From contig JAWKTV010000003.1 in assembly GCA_041398905.1 (NCBI GenBank), positions 1 to 64,000 of the forward strand: DNA of 64,000 nt, written 5' to 3'. This document shows positions 1 through 10,164 of the stretch, piece after piece. This DNA is from JAWKTV01 sp041398905 (GTDB lineage Bacteria; Planctomycetota; Planctomycetia; Planctomycetales; Planctomycetaceae). Position numbers and translations under genes: made by a program. The notes under the pieces are model-generated. The model saw only the letters and a list, made by a program, of their open reading frames with translations. It was not told where the DNA came from and did no database searches. Position 1 is the first letter of the stretch. Every line of letters starts with the position of its first letter.

Positions 1-301
1 TGTATCGGACTTTGCGCGTCAGGGGGTTTTCGATCTCCTCGATTCGATGGCCGCAGATGACACCTGTGATGAGCCGCGCGTTGGGGTTCAGCGTCGCGCG
101 GTCGAAGAGCTCCGCGAATGTCACTTCTTCGCGGACGAGCTGCTTCAGGTCCTGATCGCTGAAGCCGGTGAGCCATGTGAGAACTTGATGCAGCTCATCC
201 GTCGTCCGGCCTTTCTTCTCCACCTTCGCAACGTAGAGCGGGTAGACGGAAGAAAAGGTCAACTTCGCGATCCGCTGGTCGTGAGTGTCGGCACGGCTCA
301 T
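1..301 (-). CDS. DUF2200 family protein (partial, C-terminus outside window)
   Basis: Reading the reverse strand from the ATG at 301 to the window edge gives 100 codons with no stop. The N-terminus MSRADTHDQRIAKLTF, the block KVEKKGRTTDELHQVLTWL and the block LNPNARLITGVICGHRIEEI are hallmark segments of DUF2200, a family of small (roughly 110-120 residue) cytoplasmic proteins of unknown function. Only the last 10-20 residues should be missing. No signal peptide or membrane segment is visible. It is followed on the same strand, upstream, by about 150 bases and then the 3' end of the SASA esterase gene. Family assignment is firm; function is unknown. Confidence 0.85.
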   Translation of the reverse strand, partial: MSRADTHDQRIAKLTFSSVYPLYVAKVEKKGRTTDELHQVLTWLTGFSDQDLKQLVREEVTFAELFDRATLNPNARLITGVICGHRIEEIENPLTRKVRY

Positions 302-451
302 GTGCAGGTGACGCCCGGTTAGCATGCGCTGGCAGCGCGTGGAACAACGTGTGACGTGCATCCTGCACACGACTTTTGGGCAGTAGGCCTCGTGGTATCG
401 AGGGTTTCGCGACGGACTGGTGGTCTGTGATCCGAGGTCGTCAACGGGATG

Positions 452-1885
452 CTACTGCTGCTGGAGGTCGATGAGACGGAGCATGCCTTTGCCGAGCGCC
501 TCGCCGACGAGCATGTAGGTTTCAGCGTTCTGGTTGTAATGGAAGTTCTGGTTCTTGGGCGAGGCGTCGGCCTCGCGCCAGAAGTCGCGGGTCTCGACGG
601 TCAGCACGGTCCCCTGGAAGTGGGGGTACTTTCCGCTTTCACCGCTGACGGCGAGTTGCGCGTTGGCGACGGTCACATGCGGGCCGGCCATCTTCCAGCC
701 ATCGAAGCCGATCGTGCCGATGACGAACGGGGCGTCCGGCGCGTCGAACTCCTGCCGCAGTGCACCGATGAGGCGGACGAGGTTCTGTTCGTACCGGCTG
801 GCATGCGGTTCGCCACCATCCTTGTGCCCCTGCCACCAGACGAAGCCCGCAATCTCGTAACCGCGTCCCGCCCAGTGGGGGAATTCGCGGTCGAAGTTGT
901 TGAGGACTTCATGGACCGCTGCGAAGCAGTCATCGTACTGCTTGCCGGCGTACCAGTTGACGGGTTCGGGGTCGGCGTTCACCGCCCACCGCGGGGCGGT
1001 GTCCTTGTAGCCGGCGTAGACGAATCCCTCGTGCTCGAATCGCTCGCTGCCCGGCGGGAGGTAGTCCCAGCCAAGCGACCGATTGCCCTGCGAAGCCTTG
1101 ATGATGAGGACGGGTTCGTCATGGTGGTCTCCGACGACATGTCCGAAGCCGAGTTCGGGGCCGATGTTGTTCTCCCCGGCGCCGCAGCCGACGCTAAGCC
1201 ACTTGTTGGCCGTCGCGGTGACGACGCCTTTGTACCAGACGTCATCGCGGCGAGCCCAGCGGCCTTCGGTGTCGACGAGGTAGGGAAAGAGGCCTTGCTG
1301 CCGGACGACGGTCGAGAGCGTGCCTGGGATGTCCTTGCGAACGATCCAGCCGAGTCCGTTTGCGTCGTTGGTGAGATAGATGATGCGGAACGCAACTGGC
1401 TGGCCGGCGGTGAGGGTGATGGGGGTATGTGCAGGTTCCTCACCGGGCAGGCGGCGATACACCTCGCGGCCATCAATCGTCATGATGTTGTGCGTGGACC
1501 CGCCGTAGCCCGGTCGCAGCTCGTAGACGCCGGTCTCCTTGACGTTGATGGTGCCGCGGACAACTTGCGTGCCGCCGCCGGGGTAGGGGGTCGGTTCGCC
1601 GCCGCCGAACTTCTCCAGCTTGAGCGTGGAGGTGGGGCGGAGCGCGTCGTAGTTGGCGTTGGGATCGTAGGCTCCGGTGTAGACCGAGAGGACGGGATCG
1701 ATGAACTCGGATCCCCAGCGGACTCCCCCACCGTCGACCTGTCCGATGCCGACCATGTTCGACTGTCCGGAGAGGATGTAGACCTTGACTGGTCCGTCGG
1801 CGGCCATGGCGGCCGCTGAGACGAAACTGGCGAGGGTCAAGCCGAGTGCGATGACTCGTGAGGCTGCTGTTCGACGATTCGGCAT
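452..1885 (-). CDS. Exported sialate O-acetylesterase-like (SASA domain) carbohydrate esterase
   Basis: The 477-residue product starts MPNRRTAASRVIALGL, an Arg-rich n-region with a hydrophobic stretch ending near AMA-AD, so it is probably secreted. I prefer the ATG at 1885 to an upstream in-frame start at 1927, because 1885 places the signal peptide at the N-terminus. The motif VYILSGQSNMVG (about residues 33-44) is the catalytic Ser block of SGNH/SASA esterases, and FVWWQGHKDG (about residue 360) corresponds to the later conserved WxQG block. Between them lies an extra segment (about residues 110-210) with β-rich character (VYELRPGYGG, TPITLTAGQPVAFRI), probably an inserted β-sandwich. Likely role: removing acetyl or similar esters from complex polysaccharides outside the cytoplasm. 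Substrate is not predictable. The long + strand ORF over the same region is its antisense shadow. Confidence 0.8.
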   Translation of the reverse strand: MPNRRTAASRVIALGLTLASFVSAAAMAADGPVKVYILSGQSNMVGIGQVDGGGVRWGSEFIDPVLSVYTGAYDPNANYDALRPTSTLKLEKFGGGEPTPYPGGGTQVVRGTINVKETGVYELRPGYGGSTHNIMTIDGREVYRRLPGEEPAHTPITLTAGQPVAFRIIYLTNDANGLGWIVRKDIPGTLSTVVRQQGLFPYLVDTEGRWARRDDVWYKGVVTATANKWLSVGCGAGENNIGPELGFGHVVGDHHDEPVLIIKASQGNRSLGWDYLPPGSERFEHEGFVYAGYKDTAPRWAVNADPEPVNWYAGKQYDDCFAAVHEVLNNFDREFPHWAGRGYEIAGFVWWQGHKDGGEPHASRYEQNLVRLIGALRQEFDAPDAPFVIGTIGFDGWKMAGPHVTVANAQLAVSGESGKYPHFQGTVLTVETRDFWREADASPKNQNFHYNQNAETYMLVGEALGKGMLRLIDLQQQ

Positions 1886-1927
1886 GGTGTTGGTGCTGAT
1901 GGAGCGGGATGATGGGGCCGCTTGCAA

Positions 1928-2383
1928 CCCGCGGCCCGCTGACCGGAGTCCGTGTGACTCTCGAACGAGTCACTGATCCAGCCAGTACGATCCGATCTGG
2001 TCGAGCGGTGCGTGCTCGCGGCATGGTCGCAGTTTTCGGGGCGGTGAGCAATTACCAGCGGGCTGGTGGGTCGCCTCAAGGTTTTGGGACAGTCGCCGCG
2101 CACCGGGATTGGCTGAGTATAAGTGGTCGAGAGATCGACCCGGCCGCGGTGGTTCGGCGTGTCTGGACGCCGCGGGCTGACGGGCTTCCCACCCTCCCGA
2201 CGTGTCAGAACGGCCGGGGGATGAGATCGATCGAGCTTCGGGAAGCGGTCGGCTGGTTCTGACACCAACGGAGCGAATCAGATTGGCCAACGAGTGCGTC
2301 AGGGCTGGCCAGCCCGACTTTTTTCACAGTGATGGCGACAGCCGCTAATCGACGTCAACGGCGTTGCCGAACCTTTGACTGAC
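1928..2383. other. Intergenic, nothing recognised
   Basis: About 455 bases between the esterase start and the 3' end of asnS. Short ORFs on both strands show no family motif and are Arg/Pro/Ser-rich shadows. No convincing terminator or RNA gene was seen. It should contain the promoter of the reverse-strand esterase gene. Confidence 0.4.
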
Positions 2384-3799
2384 TCAGAACTCCGCATTCT
2401 TGGGCGTTCTTGGGAAGGGGATGACGTCGCGGATGTTTTGCATGCCGGTCAGGAACAGGAGCATGCGCTCAAGTCCCAGTCCGAAGCCGGCGTGGGGGAC
2501 GGTTCCGTAGCGGCGGAGGTCGAGATACCACCAGTAGTCGGCCTCGTTGAGTCCACACTCGAGCAAGCGAGCCTGCAACACGTCGAGTCGATGCTCGCGC
2601 TGGCTCCCGCCGATGATCTCCGACCCGGGGACCAGCGTCCATCTGCGCGGACGGTTTTTCCGTCGTCGTTGCAGTACATGTAGAACGGCAGGGGTGCGGG
2701 GAGTAGTCGTAGACGATGAGTGGTTGGCCGAAGTGCTCTTTGGAAGTGAGGAACCGCTCGTGCTCGGCCTGCAGGTTGGCCTTCACTTGACGGGGTATTC
2801 CCACTGCCGCTGCGCGGTGGCGATGATCTCAACCGCCTCCGTGTAGGAGACGCGGAGGAACTCCTGATCAGCACACCTTGGGCGGTGGCGAGTACGGTGT
2901 TGTCGATGCGGTCGTTGAAGAACTGCATATCGTCGCCGCAGCGATCGAGCGCGACCCCGGACGATCGACTTGATGAAGTCGGCGGCGAGCTGCATGTTGT
3001 CGGGCAGCTCGAAGAGAAACCTCCGGTTCGATCATCAAGAACTCGGCGAGGTGCCGGGCGGTGTTGGGTTTTCGGCGGCGGAAGGTTGGCCCGAAGGTGT
3101 AGATTGGGCCGACGGCGGACGCGTAGATCTCGCCTTCGAGCTGCCCGGAGACGGTGAGCGACGCCCGCTTGCCGAAGAAGTCGTCGGCGTAGGGGTTATT
3201 GGCTTCCCCGGAAGCCGACTGTGTCGTGGACGCCGGCGGCTGTCGACTTTCGCCCTTCGGCTCACCGGTCAGCGTGGTGACGGTGAACATCTCCCAGCCC
3301 CTTCGCAGTCGCTGGTGGTGATGATGGGTGTTTTTGCAGGTAGAGAAACGCGGTCCTGAAAGAAACGATGAATGGCGTCGCAGACGGTTGCAATGCGCGG
3401 GCATTAGCCCCGAAGGTGTTGGTGCGGGGCCCGCGGGTGGGCGATCTCGCCGGAGGAACTCGAACGAGTGCCTTCTTCTACCGGGGATAGGTTTCAGGTC
3501 AGCACCGCCCGGCAGTTTCCAGGGTGGCGGCGTGGAGTTCGACGCGCGGCAGCACCTGGGGACTCGCCCAGGTTCGCCGGTGACCATGGCCTTCGCGGTG
3601 GTGACTTGCCTGATCGTCTCGCGTAGCCGGGACGCTGGCGTCCACGACCACCTGCAGATTGGCCATGCAGGAACCGTCGTTGAGTTCGAGGAACGAGAAG
3701 GCCTGGAAGTCGCGGCGGGTACAACCAGCCGCAAAACCCGCACACAGGTGCCCGGCTGGGTCGTGTTCAACGCTCAGCGATACGTGGCCTGGCGGACAT
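2384..3799 (-). pseudogene. asnS: Asparaginyl-tRNA synthetase, frame disrupted at several points
   Basis: Charges tRNA-Asn with asparagine; class II aminoacyl-tRNA synthetase, cytoplasmic. The pieces lie in order on the reverse strand but in all three frames. They are an N-terminal OB-fold part (FSFLELNDGSCMANLQVVVD near 3690), a catalytic part (NPYADDFFGKRASLTVSGQL near 3190, IYTFGPTFR, ARHLAEFLMIEPE), the motif SEHERFLTSKEHFGQPLIVY-type region near 2750, and an intact C-terminus (YWWYLDLRRYGTVPHAGFGL, then NIRDVIPFPRTP) ending at the stop at 2384. The ATG at 3799 starts a short reading, and joining frames from there gives about 470 residues, the normal family length. At least four indels are needed. 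Because the enzyme is normally essential and every motif survives, I infer sequencing error rather than true decay. The start position is the least certain point. Confidence 0.85.
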
Positions 3800-4006
3800 G
3801 GAGACTCCTGATTCTCACGTGAAGGACACGAACTCACTGACGGGAACAGTGGGTCAGCCCGTTGCGATGCTGGCATGGATCAACGCCGAGGACGCAGGTT
3901 ATCGCAAGTGGTTGACGTTGAAATGATCCCGATCCTCGTAACCGTTCACGGGCCGGTGAGCGGAATTGGGATTTCCCGATTTGCGGAGATCGGCGATATC
4001 TGCTGC

Positions 4007-4313
4007 ATGTCTCTGGGGATCACAGACGATTTGATTGCTCGGCAACCGCCTGAGGCCCAGGCGATCATTCTGACTGTTGCTGGCTGAATCGCGGAACTGC
4101 AAGCGGAAGTTGCTGCGCTTGCGGGAGGAATTGGCTCGACAGGGCAAGACGCACCCAGCATTCCCCTCGCTGCCGCCCAGCACGCAGCATCCGCATGCCA
4201 AGCCGGCGCGCCGCAGGCAGATCAACACGCGGAGGCGGGCAGCCAGGACATCCCAGCGGAAACGGACGCTGATTCCCACGCACTGCATGCGACGAGGTGG
4301 TGCCGCTCGCCGA
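4007..4313 (+). pseudogene. IS66-family transposase, N-terminal remnant
   Basis: From the ATG at 4007 the reading LIARQPPEAQAIILT runs to an in-frame TGA (4085-4087). It continues as IAELQAEVAAL, then after a one-base shift as REELARQGKT, LPPSTQHPHAKP and LIPT, followed by a frame giving CDEVVPL. This order (coiled-coil leader, Ser/Pro linker QNSS-PPSTQ type, basic linker, LIPT-xxCDEVV) is the N-terminal region of IS66 transposases. The zinc-binding, DDE catalytic and C-terminal parts are absent, and the homology stops where the alanine dehydrogenase stop codon (4314-4316) begins. No terminal repeats or accessory tnpA/tnpB ORFs were seen. It is a scar, not an active element. Confidence 0.6.
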
Positions 4314-5420
4314 TCAGTGAACGAACGGCGTGTATGGCAAACCGAAGGTCAACGACTGGGCGGTTGGTCACCCGGCCAAAGCGTGCATGTTGACCGCTTG
4401 CGGCCCGGCTCCACCGCACAGGCCCCGGCCAGTCAGGCGACGCCAGCTTCTGCACATAAAGGGAACGTGACGTTACAAAGCGCGTAGAGGTACTGGTCCA
4501 GCCGGCCGCGCGCGGGCATGTTGGTGACGCAGTAAATGCGCGATGCCATCGACCACGTAGGTCGGCTCGGCGTGGGTCGTCGGTCGGCTCGTCTCGCAAC
4601 AGCCCCCCTGGTCGATGCAGACGTCGATGATAACCGCCCCGGGCTTCATCAGCTTCAAGTCCTCGGCGGTCACCAGATTTGGAGCCTTGGCCCCCGGAAT
4701 CAGCACCGCGCCGATCACGAGGTCCGCCCGCTGCAACTGTTCGCGGATCGTGTGTCGATCGCTGAACAGCGTGTTGACGTTGGCGGGCATGATGTCTTCC
4801 AGGTAGCGTAGCCGGTCGACGTTGACATCGAGCAGTGAGACATCGGCCTGAAATCCCGCCGCGATCTGGGCGGCGTTCTTGCCGACGACTCCACCCCCCA
4901 GCACCGCGATCTGGGCCGGGGCGACCCCGGGTACGCCGCCGAGCAGAATGCCCCGCCCCTCCTGCGGCCGCTCCAGGTACTTCGCCCCTTCCTGAATGCT
5001 CATCCGCCCAGCCACCTCGCTCATCGGCGTGAGACAGGGGAGTCCGCCATTGCGGCCCTCCAGCGTCTCGTAGGCGATGGCGGTGACGCCCGTCGCCAGC
5101 ACTGCCTGGGTCAGTTCCTCATCCGCCGCAAAGTGCAGGTAGGTGAACAACAGTTGTCCGGGTCGCAGCCGGGGCCACTCGTCCGGCTGCGGCTCCTTGA
5201 CCTTGACGACGAGGTCCGCGGTCTCGAACAGTTCGTCCGGACCGCTGACGATCTCGGCCCCGGCGACCGCGTAGGCGTCGTCCAGGATGCCGCTCCCCAC
5301 GCCGGCGCCATGCTCGATCAACACGCGATGCCCGGCCCGCACCAATTCTTCAACGCCCACCGGCAGCATCGCGACCCGATATTCATCCTGCTTCACCTCC
5401 CTGGGAACGCCGACGATCAT
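4314..5420 (-). pseudogene. ald: Alanine dehydrogenase, frameshifted near the C-terminus
   Basis: NAD-dependent reversible deamination of L-alanine to pyruvate and ammonia. The first ~290 codons are intact from ATG 5420: MIVGVPREVKQDEYRVAMLP, LVVKVKEPQPDEW, the catalytic-region YETLEG and LTPMSEVAGRMSIQEGAKYL, the Rossmann motif VLGGGVVGKNAA and the family signature VVIDVCIDQGGC-type block followed by ETSRPTTHAEPTYVVDGI. Near 4545 the frame breaks. Continuing in the other frames gives YCVTNMP, STSTRF-type, YVQKLAS, VTNRPV and finally GLPYTPFVH then TGA at 4314. Span 1107 bases, i.e. about 369 codons, matches the family length exactly, so compensating indels are likely artefactual. The gene points away from the FAD oxidoreductase gene, and its 3' end abuts the IS66 scar. 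Confidence 0.85.
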
Positions 5421-5692
5421 GCTGGTAGCCTTTTTGAATCCGGACGTGTTTGGACGATGCGGTGGCCAACTCGTGGCCGGACGCAGCGGACGCTACGCTA
5501 CGCTCCAGGCAGCGGAACATCAAGAGGCATCGATCGAGTTACTCAGGTCGACTTTCAGCCATCGAGGTCTCGGGAGGCCGACCGGATTGGAACAGGGGCG
5601 GTGCTTCGTCGTCGAGCGCCAAACATGCACCGCGTCGATTTCGAATTCGTCCGTCACGCTCTGCAAGCATTCACGTTCATTGGAGAGACGCT

Positions 5693-7597
5693 ATGTCATT
5701 TGTCGCCGGCACTGTCCGCGGAACACTCGGGAGGATCATCCGCGTCGTTGCGTGCCTGGTATTCCTGTTCGCGACATCGCTAAAGCCTTGCCCGGCCAGT
5801 GAACCAGGTGTGCTGGTGTACGGTGCGACGCCGGGCGGCATCGCGGCGGCGCTCGCCGCCGCGAAGGCCGGGCAGTCGGTCGTGCTGGTCGAATCGAGTG
5901 CTCGGATCGGCGGCCTGACGACCAGTGGATTGTCGCACACGGACTTCCACTCGTTCGAGAGCCTCACCGGCTCGTTCCTCGCCTTTTCGCAGCGCGTCGA
6001 GGTGTACTACGCCGCGAAGTACGGTGCCGACTCGCCTCAGGTTCGTGACAGCTTTCGAGGCACGTTCGGCGAGCCGAAAGTCAATCTCGAGGTGTTCAAG
6101 CAGATGCTGGCTGAGTATCCGCAGATCGAGGTTCGCCAACGTTTGCAGCTCGTGGACGTGCTGCTCCGCTCGCCTGCACAGGGTGCGCACGGCCCCGGTG
6201 GCATCGACGCCGTCGAGTTCAAGACGGAGGACGGTGAGACTGTGTCGATGCGGGCGGCGGTCTACATCGACGCGACCTACGAAGGCGATTTGATGGCGAT
6301 TGCGGGTGTCCCGTTCCGGGTCGGTCGAGAAGGACGCGACGAATACGGAGAGCCCCTCGCTCCCGAGCGGGCCGACGAGCAACTGCAGGCTTACAACTTC
6401 CGATTCATCATGACCCGCGATCCAGCCAACCGCGTTGAGCCGGTCGCTCCGCCGGGCTATCGACGAGAAGACTTCGTGGGTGTGCTGCCCGCACTCGAGT
6501 CCGGCCGGATCGAGCGGGTGTTCAGCTATCCTTCCAAGTGCCTGTTCAAGGCTCAGACACCCCCGTTGCCGAACGGCAAGTACGACATCAACGATGTCTC
6601 AGGCGGGTTGGTGCGGCTGTCGCTGCCGGGGGTCAATCGCGATTGGCCAACTGGCGATCAGGCGACAAGGCAGCGAATCTTCGCCGAGCAACTGCGGGAC
6701 CAGGTGGGGCTGCTGTACTTCCTGCAGACGGACGATGCGATTCCGGCGCGGTACCGGGACGAAGCCCGCGAGTGGGGCTGGTGTCGCGATGAATTCACCG
6801 AGACGAACCACCTGCCGCCGCAGTTGTATGTCCGCGAGGCCCGCCGCATGGTCGGCGTGCATGTCTTCACGCAGCGGGACAGCGAGCATGCCCCCGGCGA
6901 TGCGCGGTCGGTGCTGCATCGCGACGCGATCGCGATGGGGGACTATGGCAACAACTGTCATGGCACGGCACACGAAGGGCCACGATTCGGCGGGCGGCAC
7001 ACCGGCGAGTTCTACAACCCGGTCCCGCCTTACCAGATTCCGTACGGGGTCATCCTGCCGCGAGAACTCGACAACCTGCTGGTGCCGGTGGCGGCGTCTT
7101 CATCGCACGTCGGCTTCTGTGCGCTGCGACTCGAACCGATCTGGATGTCGCTGGGCCAAGCGGCGGGGCACGCGGCGGCCCTGTCGATCGAGACGGACGC
7201 GCCGGTGCAGGATGTGCCCGTTCCGAGGCTGCAGCAGCGTTTACACGCGGATGGCTCGGCCACGATTTACCTGAGCGACATCCCGCCGGGCGATCCTGAT
7301 TTCGCGGCCGCTCAGTGGTGGGGACTGCAGGGAGGCTGGCATGCCCTGTCTCCGCATCCGGAGCAGCCGGGTCAGCGTGGAGCGAGGCTGCATGGTCAGT
7401 ATTACCAGGCGAACCCCGGCCATGCGGCCGACCTGCGACAACCGCTGGACGACGCGACGCTGCGTCGCTGGCAGGAGATCGCTGATCGACTGGGCCTTAA
7501 GCCGCCCGCGCTGGCGGAAGTACCAGAGCCGACGAGGGGCGACATGCTGAGGGCCCTCTGGCGGCAGCACTCAGCAGCCGCCGAAGTGGCCGATTGA
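5693..7597 (+). CDS. Exported FAD-dependent oxidoreductase (FAD_oxidored family)
   Basis: The 634-residue product begins MSFVAGTVRGTLGRII followed by a hydrophobic core and a likely cleavage near PASEP, so it is probably secreted. The ATG at 5693, preceded by GGAGAG, is preferred to the long upstream extension because it puts the signal peptide first. GVLVYGATPGGIAAALAAAK (about residues 43-62) is the dinucleotide-binding βαβ of the FAD_oxidored (PF12831) family, followed by ARIGGLTTSGL, a region near the flavin. C-terminal blocks PYQIPYGVILPRELDNLLVP and SHVGFCALRLEPIWMSLGQA are typical of this family, which is widespread in planctomycetes. Substrate unknown; carbohydrate or polyol oxidation is only a guess. 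It stands alone, divergent from ald and convergent with the DsbD-like fragment. The frame is clean throughout. Confidence 0.85.
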   Translation: MSFVAGTVRGTLGRIIRVVACLVFLFATSLKPCPASEPGVLVYGATPGGIAAALAAAKAGQSVVLVESSARIGGLTTSGLSHTDFHSFESLTGSFLAFSQRVEVYYAAKYGADSPQVRDSFRGTFGEPKVNLEVFKQMLAEYPQIEVRQRLQLVDVLLRSPAQGAHGPGGIDAVEFKTEDGETVSMRAAVYIDATYEGDLMAIAGVPFRVGREGRDEYGEPLAPERADEQLQAYNFRFIMTRDPANRVEPVAPPGYRREDFVGVLPALESGRIERVFSYPSKCLFKAQTPPLPNGKYDINDVSGGLVRLSLPGVNRDWPTGDQATRQRIFAEQLRDQVGLLYFLQTDDAIPARYRDEAREWGWCRDEFTETNHLPPQLYVREARRMVGVHVFTQRDSEHAPGDARSVLHRDAIAMGDYGNNCHGTAHEGPRFGGRHTGEFYNPVPPYQIPYGVILPRELDNLLVPVAASSSHVGFCALRLEPIWMSLGQAAGHAAALSIETDAPVQDVPVPRLQQRLHADGSATIYLSDIPPGDPDFAAAQWWGLQGGWHALSPHPEQPGQRGARLHGQYYQANPGHAADLRQPLDDATLRRWQEIADRLGLKPPALAEVPEPTRGDMLRALWRQHSAAAEVAD

Positions 7598-7645
7598 AAC
7601 GTGGCGTCAGGGCGGACGACATGATGACCGCGGGCCTGTCGTCGA

Positions 7646-8165
7646 TCACTCGCCGAACACCGTCGCATTCACGGGATGCGTCACCTCACCCTTGCTGGCG
7701 ACTCGCAGCGTGGCTGGCAGCTTGATGGTCAGTGGACGCGAGCACGTCTTATCGTTGCAGGCCTGGTAACGCATGGCGAGTTCAAGCTCCAGCGACTTGC
7801 CCGCCAGCCCTTCCGGCACCTTGAGCTTCCCGGTCAGCACGACCCGCCGCTCGTAGACACTCAGCGGTTCGTCGAAGCCTTCCACCTGGAAGTCGTGACC
7901 GGCAGGATACCGGGGCGATGAGCTCCACGCCATCGCGGAGGTCACCGACAACTCGGTCGGGATCACGAAATCGGGCTTAGGTGGATTCGCGTTCCAAATG
8001 CCAGCTCTCCTCGATGGAGACGACAAACGCCACCCGCACCGTCTCGCCGGCTGTTGCCGCATCGCGGTCAAGGAAGACCTCGACATGGGCTTTGTGCTTG
8101 CCGGTCAGGTCTTGTGGCTGCACCACCAGCGGGACGGGCGGTTTTGTCTCCGTCGGCCGGCATTG
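7646..8165 (-). pseudogene. DsbD N-terminal (thiol:disulfide interchange) domain-like protein, frameshifted fragment
   Basis: The intact C-terminal part reads FVIPTELSV, YERRVVLTGKLKVPEGL and LELELAMRYQACNDKTCSRP, ending at the stop at 7646. The YQACNDKTC pattern, two Cys five residues apart in a β-sandwich, is the redox or docking signature of DsbD-α (DsbD N-terminal) domains. Upstream in a second frame are ETKPPVPLVVQPQDLTGKHK and AATAGETVRVAFVVSIEESW, which precede it in the family, so at least one indel near 7990 separates them. N-terminal to about 8165 nothing recognisable follows, so the protein looks truncated; no transmembrane or thioredoxin part is visible downstream. Likely periplasmic electron transfer or a partner in cytochrome maturation. 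True extent is uncertain. Confidence 0.55.
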
Positions 8166-10164
8166 ATGGCATCGGCGTTCCAGTGTTCGCGGGCGTTGTG
8201 CCCGGACTGTCTCGTCTGGGCTCCCGCCACCACGGCAGGAGCCGGACCAGCGATCGGGTTTGGAGGCCTGTTGTGTCGTGGTTCGGCCATTTCTGCTTCT
8301 GGTCGTGCGGCGTTGGGCGAAAATTTATTTCGCCGCATCACCGCACTCATACCAGCGTTTACCGGGATGATTATCGAAGCGGCGGGCCGTCGCATCTCGT
8401 TTATCGATTGTGCGATTCGCGCTCTGCCAATCTTCGATTAGCCAGCCCAACCGTGAAGGTGTGTGGTGTTGCTGCCAGCAACGTGGTGATTTCAGCGGTG
8501 ATGTCGCGATCTGCGGGCTGTCATTCATGCGTTGTGGCAATCATCACTCATTTCTTTGGTGATGATGAAAGGCGTTATACCGTCAGTGTTTCAGCGATTG
8601 TGCAGAAGGTTTGCAATCAGTGCCATTCATCAGTCTTTTGTTGTTTTGTATAGCAAAACCATAGCGATCATTCATGCAGCATCATGCGGAAGGTAGCCAC
8701 TCAGTGCAAGAACATCATATTCGCGTTGCCATTTCAAGATGAAGCGTCGGTGAACTCTCAGCGATTACATGCTGGTCGTGGCGGCGCATCGATCAGCAGT
8801 GTGGTACATCGTTGGTGTCCGAACATCTTCCTTCCGTAATCATCAGCGCGCGGTGAGTCTGGTGCTGCAGCGGTGTGTGTTGTGTGTCGATTTTCGATCA
8901 TATCGCGGGTTCAAACTCAATCAGCGCTTTGCAGCTCAATCGTTTTCAAACCGCGCCAAGCCGCCTTTCTCTCTTCACCGTGGCGCGGCAGTCCAGCGAT
9001 TGTCTTCTTTGACGCCTTTCGCGAAGGCGTCGCTGTCGATCGGCGACTCATGGCCACTCTCTGGGCGATCAGTCTTCAGCTCGCCTGCTGTGTCGAAAGC
9101 TCGAAGGATGGTCAGGTGTCCGCAAGGCGCATCGAAGTTGAACGTCATAAAGATACCTACTAACGACATTACAGCGTTGCCTCGTCCGCGGTAACATTCC
9201 GCGTTTTGCTCGACGCGCCTCAAGTCGGTTTCCGCATCAGAAGGTGTGATGGACTGAAAAAACTGTGTTGTTACCACAGGTGAAAATCTTCACCGCCGCT
9301 GGAGTCAAGTCCTCGTTGACACCCGATGCAAAGGTCTATTGATAGTCAACATATGCACCTCTCTCAGTGTGTCTCGATTAACTTCATGGCGCGGTGGTAT
9401 GCGAGTATCGAAGGCTGGAAGGCGTTTGAAGTTTTCGTCGATGCGTCTGTTTGGACCTCAATGGGATGATCTTAACAACTGCGATCATGCCCCATCTTCT
9501 GCGAAAAAGGGTCTGTGCCGACATCAGCTGCGCGTGAGGCCACCCAACTGTCATCGTCCGACAACGTTGCGCGCCCGCTCTGAGATTTGGCGCTGCGGCG
9601 ACGTTTTCGAAGGGCAAGACGCTGCCCTTCCATTGGAAACTTACCCAACCGTGGGCGAAATCATCGCTCTCCACCACCAAATCTGCTGGTGCGGTGTGAC
9701 AGTATTCTTGCCACAGCCACCGCGCGATCGACCAGCTCTTGCGATCGTTGAGCTCATCTCACCAGCGTTGGCGACGAAGCTGCGATCACCCGGCACCCAA
9801 CTCGTGGAAGATGTTGTGCCGGAAGGCGTTTGCGTCACCGCAGCATTCTTCACCCAAAGCCACCGTTCGGAAGCCGGATTTCCACGGCTTCCAGCGGAGT
9901 TTGCGGACAGTAAGGGCGTGATGCCTGGCGCGGAAGGCGTCACCGTAATCAGGCCTGCGGACGTCTTGGAAGAACCTGCTGCCGACTCAACAGCTGCGGC
10001 AGACAACCACCTGCCATGTGCGTGATGAGACGTACCTCAAAGCCGCCGCTGGGCGAAGCAAGAACAATCATCGGATATTCTCATCGGGGGTTCTGGTAAA
10101 GTTATCGCCCGATCGACGTAACTCGAGTGCGCAATCCAGTGTATAATGGTACTGTGCCGGATGC
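8166..10164. other. 2-kb region without recognisable genes, visibly lower in G+C
   Basis: Between two broken thiol-chemistry fragments lies about 2 kb in which I recognise no protein family, tRNA or IS end. The part from about 8440 to 9480 is clearly richer in A+T than its surroundings (runs such as TTTTGTTGTTTTGTATAG near 8637). The longest ORF (9339-10025, +, 228 codons) and its opposite-strand overlaps (9384-9680 and 9641-10006) show no domain signature. A small inverted repeat GGTGAA-AATC-TTCACC sits near 9280-9295. It may be foreign or decayed DNA. Confidence 0.4.

Noticed and set aside
449..1819. 456-codon + strand ORF over the esterase gene
   Set aside because: Exact antisense of the SASA esterase, whose catalytic motifs are clear; composition typical of a high-G+C shadow.
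4007..4313. Complete IS66 element
   Set aside because: Only the N-terminal coding part is recognisable; no DDE domain, accessory genes or terminal repeats.
8895..8925. tRNA-like T-loop sequence GGTTCAAACTC
   Set aside because: The flanks do not pair into a T-arm and no acceptor or anticodon stem could be formed.
8166..10164. Replication origin or CRISPR array in the A+T-richer block
   Set aside because: No DnaA-box cluster, no regularly spaced direct repeats and no dnaA/dnaN or cas genes were seen.
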